From NCBI GenBank assembly GCA_036277115.1, contig DASUNM010000024.1, positions 62,001 to 126,000 on the forward strand: a stretch of DNA of 64,000 bases, in the 5' to 3' direction. The notes beneath the pieces are model-generated. The model saw only the letters and a list, made by a program, of their open reading frames with translations. It searched no databases and was not told where the DNA came from. The position numbers and the translations under genes were made by a program. This DNA is from Pyrinomonadaceae bacterium (GTDB lineage: Bacteria > Acidobacteriota > Blastocatellia > Pyrinomonadales > Pyrinomonadaceae). Below are positions 9,971 to 19,210 of this stretch, piece after piece; position 1 is the stretch's first letter; every line of letters begins with the position of its first letter.

Positions 9971-10267
9971 CGCTGGATCAATCAAATCAAACAACCGGAC
10001 GGCTCTTCCTCTCAGGACAAAGCTAAAACGGAAACAACCACCATCAACGGTCTGAAAGTGACAACGGTCGATGTGTCCGGCACCTACACTGCCGAGATGA
10101 CGCCCGGCGGCGGTGACCGGCACAACGACGAGAAATATCGGCTGCGTGCCGCAGTGATTGAAACCCCAAAAGGAAATTACTTCGTGAAGCTTACCGGCCC
10201 GCTCAACACCGTCGCGAAGTGGGAGCAGCCGTACAACGACTATCTGAAATCGTTCGAGTTTAAGTAA
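9689..10267 (+). CDS. Exported lipoprotein of unknown function (APxGW family)
   Basis: 192 residues. Signal sequence ends in a good lipobox SSAAC (Cys at about residue 20), followed by a Ser/Gln/Thr-rich tether and a globular domain from about residue 38 (GELRFKAPDGWVTEKTTSSMR, YYFGSAQGGSVQANVERW, INGLKVTTVDVSGTY). I recognise this sequence style from uncharacterised acidobacterial and planctomycete lipoproteins but know no function. Only 2 bases separate its stop from the aldolase ATG. The first 94 residues are duplicated upstream in the chimeric gene. Confidence 0.82.
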   Translation: MKLRIYTVLFLSLLLSSAACSSSANQTTNQQPSVPASGELRFKAPDGWVTEKTTSSMRVAQYKLPKSDADLQDASLVLYYFGSAQGGSVQANVERWINQIKQPDGSSSQDKAKTETTTINGLKVTTVDVSGTYTAEMTPGGGDRHNDEKYRLRAAVIETPKGNYFVKLTGPLNTVAKWEQPYNDYLKSFEFK

Positions 10268-10269
10268 CC

Positions 10270-11040
10270 ATGACGCCATCCCCCAAAGCTTCATCGATTC
10301 GCGATCAAGTGAGCGAAGCCGAATGGCAGGCGCGTGTCGATCTCGCCGCGGCGTATCGACTGGTCGCGCTTTACGGCTGGGATGATCTGATTTTCACGCA
10401 CATCTCGGCACGCGTTCCCGGACCCGAGCATCACTTTCTGCTTAATGCCTACGGAATGATGTTTGATGAAGTCACCGCCTCCAGCCTCGTCAAGGTTGAT
10501 CCCAGCGGCAACAAGGTGTTGGAGTCCCCGTATTTCATCAATCCGGCCGGTTTCACCATTCACAGCGCCGTGCATGGCGCGCGCGAAGACGCCCTGTGTG
10601 TAATGCACTTGCACACGGATTATGGCATCGCTGTTTCGGCGCAGAAGGATGGTCTGCTGCCGATTTCACAGCAGTCGATGTTTCCCCTCGCTTCGCTGGC
10701 GTATCACGATTACGAGGGATTGGCGTTGAACGAGGAAGAGAAGCCGCGGCTGGTTTCCGATCTTGGTGACAAGAACTACATGATTCTGCGTAACCACGGT
10801 TTGCTTACGATTGGCGAGACCGTTGCCGAGGCATTTCTCTTGATGTACATCCTTGAGCGCGCTTGTCGCATTCAAATCCTCGCGCAATCCGGCGGGGTTG
10901 AGTTACATCGCGTCGCTGAACCGATCATTGATTTGACCGCCAAACAAATGAGTGCGGTTACCGTCGGCCAGGGTGCAGAGCTAACCTGGCCCGGTCTCTT
11001 GCGCAAGCTGGATCGGATCGATCCAACCTATCGCGACTGA
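10270..11040 (+). CDS. Class II aldolase/adducin-family protein
   Basis: 256 residues. Fits the zinc-dependent class II aldolase/adducin fold: LYGWDDLIFTHISARVPG near residue 35, AVHGAREDALCVMHLHTDYG with the metal-binding HxH at about 115, and the third metal ligand in MILRNHGLLTIG at about 175. Family members include fuculose-phosphate aldolase and ribulose-phosphate 4-epimerase; subgroup proteins of this length are often uncharacterised. ATG is 2 bases after the preceding stop, indicating translational linkage with the lipoprotein gene. It converges with the coiled-coil gene, only 13 bases away. Confidence 0.88.
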   Translation: MTPSPKASSIRDQVSEAEWQARVDLAAAYRLVALYGWDDLIFTHISARVPGPEHHFLLNAYGMMFDEVTASSLVKVDPSGNKVLESPYFINPAGFTIHSAVHGAREDALCVMHLHTDYGIAVSAQKDGLLPISQQSMFPLASLAYHDYEGLALNEEEKPRLVSDLGDKNYMILRNHGLLTIGETVAEAFLLMYILERACRIQILAQSGGVELHRVAEPIIDLTAKQMSAVTVGQGAELTWPGLLRKLDRIDPTYRD

Positions 11041-11053
11041 TTCTTCTGATTAA

Positions 11054-14000
11054 TTAGGCGAGTGAAGGCGCGTGTTCGCGGGCCTGGGCGCTGATTGAAT
11101 AAATCGCTTCCATTACCGCCGCATGCACTTCCGGTGGCAGGGCGTCGCGCGCGGCCATGTTTCGCAGCGATGACAGCACCTGCTGTTGGTTGCTCAACGC
11201 AATCAGCTTGATCGCGGTAAGCCGCACCTCGATGTTCGAGTGGCGACTGACGGCCTGCAGCAGCGGAAATACTTCGCCGACTTTGGCCATCAGGAACAGC
11301 AACGAGTACGCGTCATAGGTCCGGTCGCGGCTTTCACCTGAAAGAGCGTTCAGCGCGTTTGCCGCCAGGCCTGAACCCGCGATAGCCGCGCCAATTTTTC
11401 GCCGCCGTTCGGGTGAAGCCTCGCGCAAAGCACGCGTAAACGAACCCGTCCGATCGGAGTTTAGGTCGTACAAGGCGCGCGCCGCGGCGTTACGCACCTC
11501 GACAACCGAATCATCAAATGCATTCGTGATTAGCTCGAACGCCTCTTCGCCTCCGATTTCGGTCAGGTCGGCGAGGGCCGCAGCCCGCTGACTGGAAGCA
11601 TCACCATTAAGCTTTTCGAGCAGCGCCGCAGGTATGCCGCTGTCGTGGGCATCAAGCACCGATGCCAGGCTGGGCGGTTCGCCTGCGTTAGAAATCGGCG
11701 GATAGTCAGAGTGGACGTCACCGTTTCCGTTTTCGGAGTGTTGAAGATCAATTTGCAGCCAGGGCGCCTCGGCTGGTGACTCTTGCAAGGGCGCGCTCTG
11801 ATTCCACTCGGCTGCTTCAGAAACGGGCACAATCGCTTTGGAGTCGATTGGTTCATCACCGCGCTGCATAAGATCCTGCTTGCTGGATTTCATTTCTTCC
11901 AGCCGGCGCAGTCGTGCTTCTTCGGCGACGCGCAGGAATTCGAGATCGTTAGCGAGCGCGCTCTCTTGCTCTGCGAGCTGGCTCATCCTCGCTTGGGCCG
12001 CCTGCCGGGCTTCTTCCTGAACCCGCAAGCGAGCTTCAGCTTCTGCAATCTGTGCAAGTTGTTCAGCTTCAGCAGTCCGCAGTGACTCAATCTCCGCCTC
12101 CAGCTGCTGTACGTCGCCACTCACTTGCGAGTGCAGGCTGGTGCGCAGCTTTTCAGCTTCTTGCACGCGCGCAAGTTGTTCGGCCTCAGCAACACGTAGT
12201 GCCTCGACTTCAGCAACAAGCTGCTGCTCCTGGTTATTTTGCAGCTGAGATTGCAGGCTGTTCCGCACATGTTCGGCTTCTTCCAGGCGCGCCAGTTGCT
12301 CAGCCTGGGCGGTTCGCAGCGCTTCGATTTCAGCGACTAGCTGCTGCTCTTTGTCATCATGCAGCTGAGATTGCAGACTGTTCCGTACTTGTTCGGCTTC
12401 TTCCAGGCGCGCAAGCTGATCAGCCTGAGCAGTTCGTAGCGCTTCGATTTCGGCGACTAGCTGCTGCTCCTGGTTATTTTGCAGCTGAGATTGCAGACTG
12501 TTCCGCAGTTGTTCAGCCTCTTCGATCCGTGCGATTTGCTCGGCTCGAGCATTCTGCAACTTCTCTATATCGGCCGCGAGCATTTCTTCCTTGTCATCGG
12601 CCCGGCGCGTATACAAGCCCTTACGGATGCCCTCAAGCTCAGCCAGTCGCTGTTCGGCCTTGTCGGCCTCTCGGCGCGCTTTGGCCGTCGCGACCTGAAT
12701 TGCTTCTTCTTCTTCACGCACGCGCGCTTGAAGTTGTTGCAACCGATCGAATTGCGAGCGCTCCTCGGCCTGGAACGTTTTTAGTTCCTCTTCCAGTTGC
12801 TCTTCCTGGTCAGCCAGCTGTGTGGCCTTAGCTCTGGCAGCCTGACGCGCTTGCTCCTGCTCACGCAGCCGTCCTTCGGCTTCATCGATGCGTTTCAGTT
12901 GTTCCGCTTCGGCACGCCGCAACGCGTCGATCTCGGCAGTTAATTGCTGCTCTCGTTCGGTGCGCCGGCGCGATTCGGTTTCGTTGTAAAGACGTGTTTG
13001 CTCCAGCGAGCGCAGCGACACCTCGACATCTTCGACGCGTTTGACCTGATGATGTTTGGCGTTGCGCACCTCTTCGAGGCGGGCGGTAACTTCCTGTTCC
13101 TTCTCAGCCTGTTCGCGAACTTCCTCTTCCAGCCTGTAGCACGCCTGAACCTGCGCTGAAAGTGATTTCTGAATCTCTTCGATTCGCTTGTTGTGGTCCT
13201 GCTCCTGTTCGCGCAGCACATTCAGCGTCAGCCGCAGTTGCTGCTCATGTTCCTGCCGAAGTTGGGCTTCCTGCTCAGCGACGCGGCGCGACTCGTCGAG
13301 TTGCGGAATGCGCGCGTTCATTTCCTCAACCCGCTTCAGGTGTTGCTGTTCAGACTGTTGCAGGTTTTCAATTTCAGCCTTCAGCCGATCTTCTTTTTCG
13401 ATTTGCTGCTTGGCTTGAGCTTCCGCCAGTTGCCTGGTCTTCGCGACCTCGACGAAGCGCGCTTCAACTTCGACGATTCGCTTCAACAGATTCTGTTCCG
13501 TGTGCCGGGCATTCTGCGTGTCGGCGATCAGCGTCTGCTCTTTTTGATAAAGTTGCTCAATCTCAGATTGCCGCTCACTTAACGCTTTTTCCTGGTTGCC
13601 GACTCGGGTCTCGAGTTCTTTGAGACGCGCGACCTGTTCGGCGTCCTTCGCGGTAAGCTCGTCGATTTCCGCGGCCCGTGCTCGTTCTTGCTCGGCACGC
13701 TCGCGGCCCAGAGTGGCCAGCTCGCTTCGTTTCACTTCATACTCGGCCAGGTGTCTTTCGTAGTCCGCTGAGGCCTGCTCAAACGCGCGCACGGCCGAAT
13801 CAAAATCTTCCTGCGCCTGTTTCGCCCGTGCTTCGACTTCTGCCAGCCGCGTGGAATGCGCGGACCGATCCTTTTCGAGCGCCTTGATCTGCGAATTTAG
13901 CGAGTGCTCACGTTGCGCGCGCTCCTGAATGTCCGCGCGCAATTTGTTGCGGTCGGCTTCCATTGCCGCGAGCCGGTCGATTTCTTTCTGACCGCGAAGT

Positions 14001-15640
14001 TCCTCTTCGATCTTCGCTTTCAGGTGCGCTTCTTCCTGTTCGCGCAATCGCGCTTCTGCGTCGGCGATTCGTTTTAACGTTTCCTGCTCGGCAGCCTTCG
14101 CCTGCTCTTCGGCCTCAGCGAGTCGCTGCAAAGACTGCTGCTCGGCGGCTCTGACGTTCGCTTCGGCTTCCGCGATTCGCTGTCGCGATTCTTCTTCGGA
14201 GGCTCGGACGCGTTCCCGGGCTTCGGCGATCCGTTGCAACGATGCCTGCTCGGCGTTGCGCACTTCCTCTTGAGCTTCGGTAATCCGTTGCAGCGACGCC
14301 TGCTCATCGTTGCGCAGGCGCTCGAGTTCGGCAGCGATCGCTTGCTCCTTGCGGCTTAGCTCAGCAAGTCTCTCTTCCGCCTGTGCGCGAGTCTGCTGCG
14401 ACGCATGCATGTCGCTTTCCAGCCGCACGGCGGCGGCGCGTTGTTCGGCCTCCTGCACGGCAAGGGCTTCGATATCTTGTTTGAGCTGCTGCTCGCGAAG
14501 CGTCAGGGCGTCGATTTGCTGTGTTAACAGCTGACGAGCATTCTCTTGCTCAGCCAGTCGCGCATTCGCCGCTTCAACAGTCTGCGCAAGGTGATACTCG
14601 GTTTCATGAAGCGCTTGAATTTGGGAATTCAAACGTTGCTGAGTGTGCGCCTGTCGTTGTGCTTCCTCTTCAGCCGCCAGGCGCGTGCGTTCGAGCTGAG
14701 TTAGTTCAGACTCCTTCGCTGCGATTGCCTGACGCTGTTGGTCGGCCGCCTTGTTGAGCGATTCAATCTCGGCGTCCAGCTGGCGCAATTTCTCGTCGCG
14801 CTTGTTGGCTTCTTCTTCCGCGCGATGACGAGCTTCAAGTTGCGAAAGAATTTCGCCCTCGATTTGTTTAAGGCGGGTAACTTCCTGGTGTTCTGCGTTG
14901 CGCAATGATTCAAGTTCAGCGCTGAGCCATTGCTCGCGCTCGGCGCGTTTCTGGGCTTCGACCTCAGCTGCGTCACACGCGGCGACTTGTTCACGTAACC
15001 GGTGCTCGGCTTCCGCGAGTTGCTTCAGTTGTTCTTCTTCGGTCTGCCGTAACGCATCGATTTCAGCGTTCAGCAGTTGCTCTTTGCGCGCAGCTTGAAG
15101 GGCCGCAGTTTCGGCAGCCTTCCGGATTGCTTCCAACTCGGCCAGTCGCTCGCTGTGTTCGCGCGCGCGGCGTTGAGTTTCAGCTTCAATCGCGCGCCGC
15201 TGTGTTTCAGCGGCTTTGCGCTTCGCCTCGTCTTCCGCGCGGCGCTTGGCAGCTTCAACTTCGTGACGGCGTCGTTCGAGTTCTTCCTGCGCCTGCCGCA
15301 GAGCTTCTTCTTCTTTGCGGAGATCGTCGGTGGAAATCACGGCCTCGTCGATTGCGCGTTGTGCGTTGCGGCGTTCGAGCATCGCTTCCAAATCAGGCAG
15401 TGTCCATTCGTCGGCCGTCCTGGAGGCTGTCCGGCGTTCGGTTTGAAAAGCGCGACGCGATTGGGCGAGGCGATCGAGATCACCGTTTTCGAGGGCAGAC
15501 GTCAACGAGTCCGCGATCGACTCTGGACTGAAAGACGAGTTAGCACCGGCTTGATTGCTGGTGGCGGAACGAGGGTTGTCCTGTTCGGATTTAGAGACGT
15601 TGGGGCGCGAAGACGAATCTTCCATGTTCTGATTCTCCAT
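11054..15640 (-). CDS. Giant coiled-coil protein with C-terminal HEAT-like repeats
   Basis: 1528 residues. Residues 1-60 are polar and disordered-looking, about 95-1290 are almost uninterrupted Glu/Gln/Arg/Ala-rich coiled coil, and about 1365-1525 form HEAT-like helical pairs (SSQRAAALADLTEIGGEEAFELI, VVEVRNAAARALYDL, IEVRLTAIKLIALSN). No signal peptide or membrane segment, so it is cytoplasmic. The rod would be well over 100 nm if fully extended (inference from length). It contains near-identical 40-residue units at about 1030-1195 and shorter 21-residue units at about 445-535. SMC-like ATPase heads are absent. It could be a cytoskeletal or scaffold protein; no function is known. Numerous opposite-strand frames inside are composition shadows. 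Confidence 0.85.
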   Translation of the reverse strand: MENQNMEDSSSRPNVSKSEQDNPRSATSNQAGANSSFSPESIADSLTSALENGDLDRLAQSRRAFQTERRTASRTADEWTLPDLEAMLERRNAQRAIDEAVISTDDLRKEEEALRQAQEELERRRHEVEAAKRRAEDEAKRKAAETQRRAIEAETQRRAREHSERLAELEAIRKAAETAALQAARKEQLLNAEIDALRQTEEEQLKQLAEAEHRLREQVAACDAAEVEAQKRAEREQWLSAELESLRNAEHQEVTRLKQIEGEILSQLEARHRAEEEANKRDEKLRQLDAEIESLNKAADQQRQAIAAKESELTQLERTRLAAEEEAQRQAHTQQRLNSQIQALHETEYHLAQTVEAANARLAEQENARQLLTQQIDALTLREQQLKQDIEALAVQEAEQRAAAVRLESDMHASQQTRAQAEERLAELSRKEQAIAAELERLRNDEQASLQRITEAQEEVRNAEQASLQRIAEARERVRASEEESRQRIAEAEANVRAAEQQSLQRLAEAEEQAKAAEQETLKRIADAEARLREQEEAHLKAKIEEELRGQKEIDRLAAMEADRNKLRADIQERAQREHSLNSQIKALEKDRSAHSTRLAEVEARAKQAQEDFDSAVRAFEQASADYERHLAEYEVKRSELATLGRERAEQERARAAEIDELTAKDAEQVARLKELETRVGNQEKALSERQSEIEQLYQKEQTLIADTQNARHTEQNLLKRIVEVEARFVEVAKTRQLAEAQAKQQIEKEDRLKAEIENLQQSEQQHLKRVEEMNARIPQLDESRRVAEQEAQLRQEHEQQLRLTLNVLREQEQDHNKRIEEIQKSLSAQVQACYRLEEEVREQAEKEQEVTARLEEVRNAKHHQVKRVEDVEVSLRSLEQTRLYNETESRRRTEREQQLTAEIDALRRAEAEQLKRIDEAEGRLREQEQARQAARAKATQLADQEEQLEEELKTFQAEERSQFDRLQQLQARVREEEEAIQVATAKARREADKAEQRLAELEGIRKGLYTRRADDKEEMLAADIEKLQNARAEQIARIEEAEQLRNSLQSQLQNNQEQQLVAEIEALRTAQADQLARLEEAEQVRNSLQSQLHDDKEQQLVAEIEALRTAQAEQLARLEEAEHVRNSLQSQLQNNQEQQLVAEVEALRVAEAEQLARVQEAEKLRTSLHSQVSGDVQQLEAEIESLRTAEAEQLAQIAEAEARLRVQEEARQAAQARMSQLAEQESALANDLEFLRVAEEARLRRLEEMKSSKQDLMQRGDEPIDSKAIVPVSEAAEWNQSAPLQESPAEAPWLQIDLQHSENGNGDVHSDYPPISNAGEPPSLASVLDAHDSGIPAALLEKLNGDASSQRAAALADLTEIGGEEAFELITNAFDDSVVEVRNAAARALYDLNSDRTGSFTRALREASPERRRKIGAAIAGSGLAANALNALSGESRDRTYDAYSLLFLMAKVGEVFPLLQAVSRHSNIEVRLTAIKLIALSNQQQVLSSLRNMAARDALPPEVHAAVMEAIYSISAQAREHAPSLA
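12061..12545. repeat. 120-bp tandem repeat inside the coiled-coil gene
   Basis: The string gcagctgagattgcag recurs at 12240, 12360 and 12480, exactly 120 bases apart, with a more diverged unit at about 12120. Each unit encodes 40 residues (QLARLEEAE...VRNSLQSQL...EQQLVAEIEALRTAQA). Forty residues is not a whole number of heptads, so each unit shifts the coiled-coil register or includes a stutter. Confidence 0.9.
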
Positions 15641-16079
15641 GCTGAGCCGAGGTCGAGGGGTGCTCGCGATGGTTAAGGGTTCAGGGTTTGCGTAGCTTGC
15701 AGGCTCTCAGCAAACAAGTCAAGGTTCTGAGGAAACTCAATTAACAGCTTTCAGCGGGATTGGACCAGGGTTAGTCCGGTCTGAAGGGCCGGAAGGTCAC
15801 TTCACGGCCATGTTCATTCTTGCAAATGGATGGCTCACCGGTCAACAGGTTTTCTGGAACGCTTCTGGAACGGGTAAATGCCACGATTTCCGAAGCATTT
15901 TGACGATCTATGCAACGGTTCCCGTTTGCGGCACCTTCGATTCTTTGTCCCGATCCCGAAACGAGCCGGATGGCATGGCCGCTCCCGACGAAGGAAAACG
16001 GCTCAATAACCGAGGCGCGCCGGTTAAGCTGGCACGCCTGTTCATTGAGCCGTCCTTCCGAGGAGTGCCTCGTCTCCTC
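15641..16079. other. 439-base gap, no gene; contains a terminator-like hairpin
   Basis: Between two minus-strand genes. I see no credible coding frame. The left part must hold the promoter of the coiled-coil gene, but I could not identify boxes. The right part contains the hairpin listed at 15998-16053. Confidence 0.6.
15998..16053 (-). terminator. Terminator-like hairpin after the Spy-like gene
   Basis: Perfect 10-base stem ACGGCTCAAT / ATTGAGCCGT with a 36-base loop containing GGCGCGCC; read on minus, the stem is followed by TTTTCCTT. It lies 26 bases past the stop codon of the Spy-like gene. Confidence 0.6.
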
Positions 16080-16598
16080 TCAGAACTCAGGTTCGCCCGG
16101 AGGCGCTGGCGGCCGCGGCGGACCCTGGCGCCGGTGCTTGTGTCGCTCGGCCATTTGGGCTCGCTGTTCGGCAGTCAGGACGTTTGCGACCTGCGACATC
16201 ATTTTCGCGTGGGCGACTTCCATTTCCACTTGAACCTTCGCGCGCGCTTCCGCCGCTGAGCGAACGGCTGCTTCATTAAAGTTGCTCATCGGATCGCCTT
16301 GACTCTCATGAAGCGCGTGCATTTGATCGCGCAACGCTTTGGTCTGTTCGGCAAAGCTTTCATGAATCTGTTTGACTTGTTCCTTCTGAGCGTCAGTCAA
16401 GTTCAATCCAGCCAACGGGCCAAAGCCGCCAGGTCCTCGCGGACCATGGGGGCCGTGTCCAAACGGGCCGCGCGGCGGTCCCGGCGGACCGTCGGGCCGT
16501 GGCGGCGGGTTTTGCGAAAAAACGACAGCCGCGGTCGTTAACAAAAGTGCGCCTGCGAAGGTCGCAACAACGCTGAATTTCTTCCAGTTCAGTTTCAC
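16080..16598 (-). CDS. Spy/CpxP-like periplasmic protein (LTxxQ motif)
   Basis: 172 residues. Signal peptide (VVATFAGALLLTTAAVVFSQ), then a Pro/Gly/His-rich segment (about 30-60), then a Spy-type helical domain with the LTxxQ motif twice (LNLTDAQKEQVKQI at about 68; VLTAEQRAQMAERH at about 140), and a Pro-rich tail. Spy/CpxP proteins are periplasmic chaperones or envelope-stress and metal-resistance sensors. The His/Pro-rich linkers could bind metal (inference). It is a monocistronic minus-strand gene followed by a terminator-like hairpin. Confidence 0.82.
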   Translation of the reverse strand: MKLNWKKFSVVATFAGALLLTTAAVVFSQNPPPRPDGPPGPPRGPFGHGPHGPRGPGGFGPLAGLNLTDAQKEQVKQIHESFAEQTKALRDQMHALHESQGDPMSNFNEAAVRSAAEARAKVQVEMEVAHAKMMSQVANVLTAEQRAQMAERHKHRRQGPPRPPAPPGEPEF

Positions 16599-16805
16599 GT
16601 CAATACTCCTTTTGAAAATAGCTGGATGGAAAGTGCACGCGTCACTTTCTACCTGTTTGATGAATTAGTCGCAGAGGAAGAGGAGTTATATGACAAGCGA
16701 GTCAAAACGCTCGCAAACCATTTAGAGGGATTGATGAACCTGGGCAGAAGAAAGGCACGCGGAACCAAACATTGGAACCGCGCGCCCTTCAAGCTTAATA
16801 GAGAT

Positions 16806-18731
16806 TTACCGGTTTTTCGAACCTTCTCTTAGGAGGCGCGCTACGGTCGGCGTCAGTTCAGTTAACTGATCAGACTTCTTAAGGAAGGCATCTGCGCCGG
16901 AGGCTAACGCCTCATTTTCTAAATCGTCGCCCGAAAGCATGAGAATCGGTGTCCGGCGGCGATGAGTTATCTTGCGAGTGCGCTGCGCCAACTCGAGCCC
17001 GGTGACGCCGGAAAGACTGCTGTCAACGATCACTATGTCATAGTGCTCGCTACTCGTAAGCTTTCTGAGCGCGCTATCGCCATCCGTGCACAGCTCGACT
17101 TCCCACTTCTCTGCGGACAGAGCGCTCCGGGCGGCATCCGCGACCTCGGCTTCATCTTCAACGTGCAAGATGCGGATGTGGGCCGGCGTGCGCCCGGTGT
17201 TGGCGGCGCCAAGCCTTTGCTTAGCGCGGCGCGGTTTCGAGAACAGGTGACTTCGACGTGGTCGCACAGCCGAACGCTGGACAAGCAGGTCGCGATGCCG
17301 ACTATTGATTAGCGAAATAAGGCTCTGGTGGTGTTTAAATCCGAGCAAATGCGCTGCCTTGGTGACCGCACCACCCGAATCGCGTAGCGCGCGCTCAATT
17401 AGTGACTTCTCAAAGGCGCGGACCTCCCGCTTTATCGAAAAGTTGTCCCACGATGCCGTGATCGCAGGTGGCGTTTCCTCACCGCTTTCGCTCAACGCGT
17501 CGATGACTATGCGCGCACCTGAAATCAGTCGGCTGGCGGTGGCCGGCTCCTGCGAATTCTTTAACAGGTCCGCAGCAGCCTCGTACATCGCCGCCAGCTC
17601 CAGCGGCGAAGTTTGCGCCGTCAGTTCCTCAATGATGCTGAGTTTGGCTCGGCCGGCGCCTTCCAGGTCGCCACAGGTTTCAGCTATTTCGATGGCGCGA
17701 TCCAGAAGTTGGCGCGCACGGACAAATTTGCCGAGGCGCGCTTTGACGGTTCCGAACGTGGTAAGCGAGTCCGCAAGCATCGCCTTCTCATCACCTCGTT
17801 CGAGCACCCGTACCGCTGAACGAATAACACGTTCCGCATCCGCTAACTGGCCCGCGGCCAGGAAAACACGCGCCCGGGTCTCGTCAGCGTGCGCCACGGA
17901 ATAGGCGTCCTTCAGTTCTGAGTAAAGTTGCCGCGCGCGATCGAGGTGGCTGTGGGCTTCCTGATAGCGTCCAATCGTAAACAAGAGGAACCCCAGGTTA
18001 TTCTCGACGTTCGCGAAATAACGCTTGTTCCGCGCTTGCTCGAAGTGGAAACTGGCGGCCGCATATTCGATTAGTGCTCGATCGAGATATGCCTCTAGAT
18101 TGTTGGCGTCGGCCATGCCTCTCAAGGTCGTGCCAAGGCTAATGTGAAAAGTACCTTGCAGATAATGATCGCCGCTGTGCTCAACCAGGTCGGCGGCCTC
18201 GTTGTAGATTTTGAGGGCTTCGCTTAAACGTCGCGAAGCGGTCTCTACGATCCCGGCCCTGATGAGAATCAAGGCTTTCAGGTCGCCATCGTCTTCTGTA
18301 ATGTCGGCTAGCGCGTTGGCAAGATTGATCCGCGCTTCATCGAAGGCTCCCTCGCGCCAGTAACAAAGCCCGAGATCGGCGCGCGCTTGTGCCACATTGC
18401 GGCGCCGGCCGAGTTGCTCATAGATACGCAAACTTTGACTAATAAAGTCTTTCGCTATTTCCTGAGTGCCTTCGCGTGGACGAGTGGATGCTTGCCGACT
18501 CGCCACGCACCCGATACGGAGCAGAACCTCGGCCCTTTGTGCGTCTTCAAGCTGATCAACCGTAACGGTATTCGTCGATTCGTCCCAAAACTCGCTAAGG
18601 GCTTCCCGGGCCCCTTCAAAGTCGCCCAGTTTCTCCAACTCCCTGGCGTGGCCACAGGCTATGGTGGCCCGCTCGGCAACGGATCCGAGGCCTGCGGCAA
18701 GTCGAGTTTTTGTCTGAGACTCTAGTTTCAT
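16806..18731 (-). CDS. TPR-domain regulator with Fis-type HTH and C-terminal receiver domain
   Basis: 641 residues. Residues about 20-400 are tetratricopeptide-like helical repeats; about 425-475 contain a Fis-type helix-turn-helix (EKSLIERALRDSGGAVTKAAHLLGF); about 525-640 form a response-regulator receiver with its acidic pair in HVEDEAEVAD, phosphoacceptor Asp in IVIVDSSLSG, the Ser in MLSGDD and the Lys in FLKKSD all present. It should be a phosphorylation-controlled DNA-binding protein, with the TPR part as input or oligomerisation module. The order TPR-HTH-receiver is the reverse of usual response regulators. No histidine kinase is adjacent. AAAGGGAACG precedes the ATG by a normal distance. 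Confidence 0.85.
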   Translation of the reverse strand: MKLESQTKTRLAAGLGSVAERATIACGHARELEKLGDFEGAREALSEFWDESTNTVTVDQLEDAQRAEVLLRIGCVASRQASTRPREGTQEIAKDFISQSLRIYEQLGRRRNVAQARADLGLCYWREGAFDEARINLANALADITEDDGDLKALILIRAGIVETASRRLSEALKIYNEAADLVEHSGDHYLQGTFHISLGTTLRGMADANNLEAYLDRALIEYAAASFHFEQARNKRYFANVENNLGFLLFTIGRYQEAHSHLDRARQLYSELKDAYSVAHADETRARVFLAAGQLADAERVIRSAVRVLERGDEKAMLADSLTTFGTVKARLGKFVRARQLLDRAIEIAETCGDLEGAGRAKLSIIEELTAQTSPLELAAMYEAAADLLKNSQEPATASRLISGARIVIDALSESGEETPPAITASWDNFSIKREVRAFEKSLIERALRDSGGAVTKAAHLLGFKHHQSLISLINSRHRDLLVQRSAVRPRRSHLFSKPRRAKQRLGAANTGRTPAHIRILHVEDEAEVADAARSALSAEKWEVELCTDGDSALRKLTSSEHYDIVIVDSSLSGVTGLELAQRTRKITHRRRTPILMLSGDDLENEALASGADAFLKKSDQLTELTPTVARLLREGSKNR

Positions 18732-19210
18732 GTAACGTTCCCTTTCGTCGGTGCATCAACTCTGCGCGCTCGCTGAAGTACTGCGCATGAGGGGATAAAA
18801 TTCACAAATCAAAATAGAAAACCTTGAATAATCGCAAATATCTATTTCCTTGCATCACTGCTGAAGTCGTTGAACCATGCAGGTACGTGACCATGCCAGG
18901 GAAAAAGACCACGTCCTTTGTGCCCCGCGAGATACAAACCGCCATCACGAACCCCGAAACTTCCAGTGATTCTGCCAAAAGCCACGCAGTAACCGCGCTT
19001 TCGGCGCGTAGCATAGACGTACCGCGACCGCTTTGCAAGCTCAATTGCGGATCGCCCATAACTGCTGACAGCTTGTCGCTTATGTCTAGTCGCACCAATT
19101 TAGGCGGCGGTTTAGTCTCAGGGCACGATCTTACGGTCCCGAGCTCACAATGATTGGTGGCCGCTGGTTTGAATTCTCGTTATACTGCGCCTGCCAAATC
19201 ACCACACTGC
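18732..19210. other. 479-base divergent intergenic region, no gene I can support
   Basis: Two overlapping open frames of about 100 codons exist on opposite strands (18802-19098 minus, 18824-19153 plus), but neither has a ribosome-binding site, a recognisable domain or third-position bias that stands out. A TATACT box near the right end may serve the protease gene. Confidence 0.5.
19155..19186 (+). promoter_or_regulatory. Possible promoter of the PrsW-like gene
   Basis: TATACT at 19181-19186, with no good -35 at 17 bases (TTGGTG lies about 21 bases upstream). The same string TATACT(T)GCGCC recurs ahead of the next gene at 20429. If used, transcription would start about 18 bases before the ATG at 19211. 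Confidence 0.35.

Noticed and set aside
12061..12545. Regular repeats considered as CRISPR
   Set aside because: Repeats are 120 bases apart, contiguous and in frame within a coding sequence; there are no unique spacers and no cas genes.
11783..15676. Many long plus-strand open frames opposite the coiled-coil gene
   Set aside because: They mirror the Glu/Gln/Arg/Ala-rich codon pattern of the minus-strand gene, have no ribosome-binding sites and show low-complexity Leu/Arg/Ala products.
16626..16832. 68-codon frame on plus between the Spy-like and TPR-regulator genes
   Set aside because: No ribosome-binding site, no family resemblance, and it runs into the 3' end of the TPR-regulator gene.
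18802..19153. Overlapping 98- and 109-codon frames on opposite strands
   Set aside because: Neither has start signals or domain character; only one at most could be real, and the evidence favours none.
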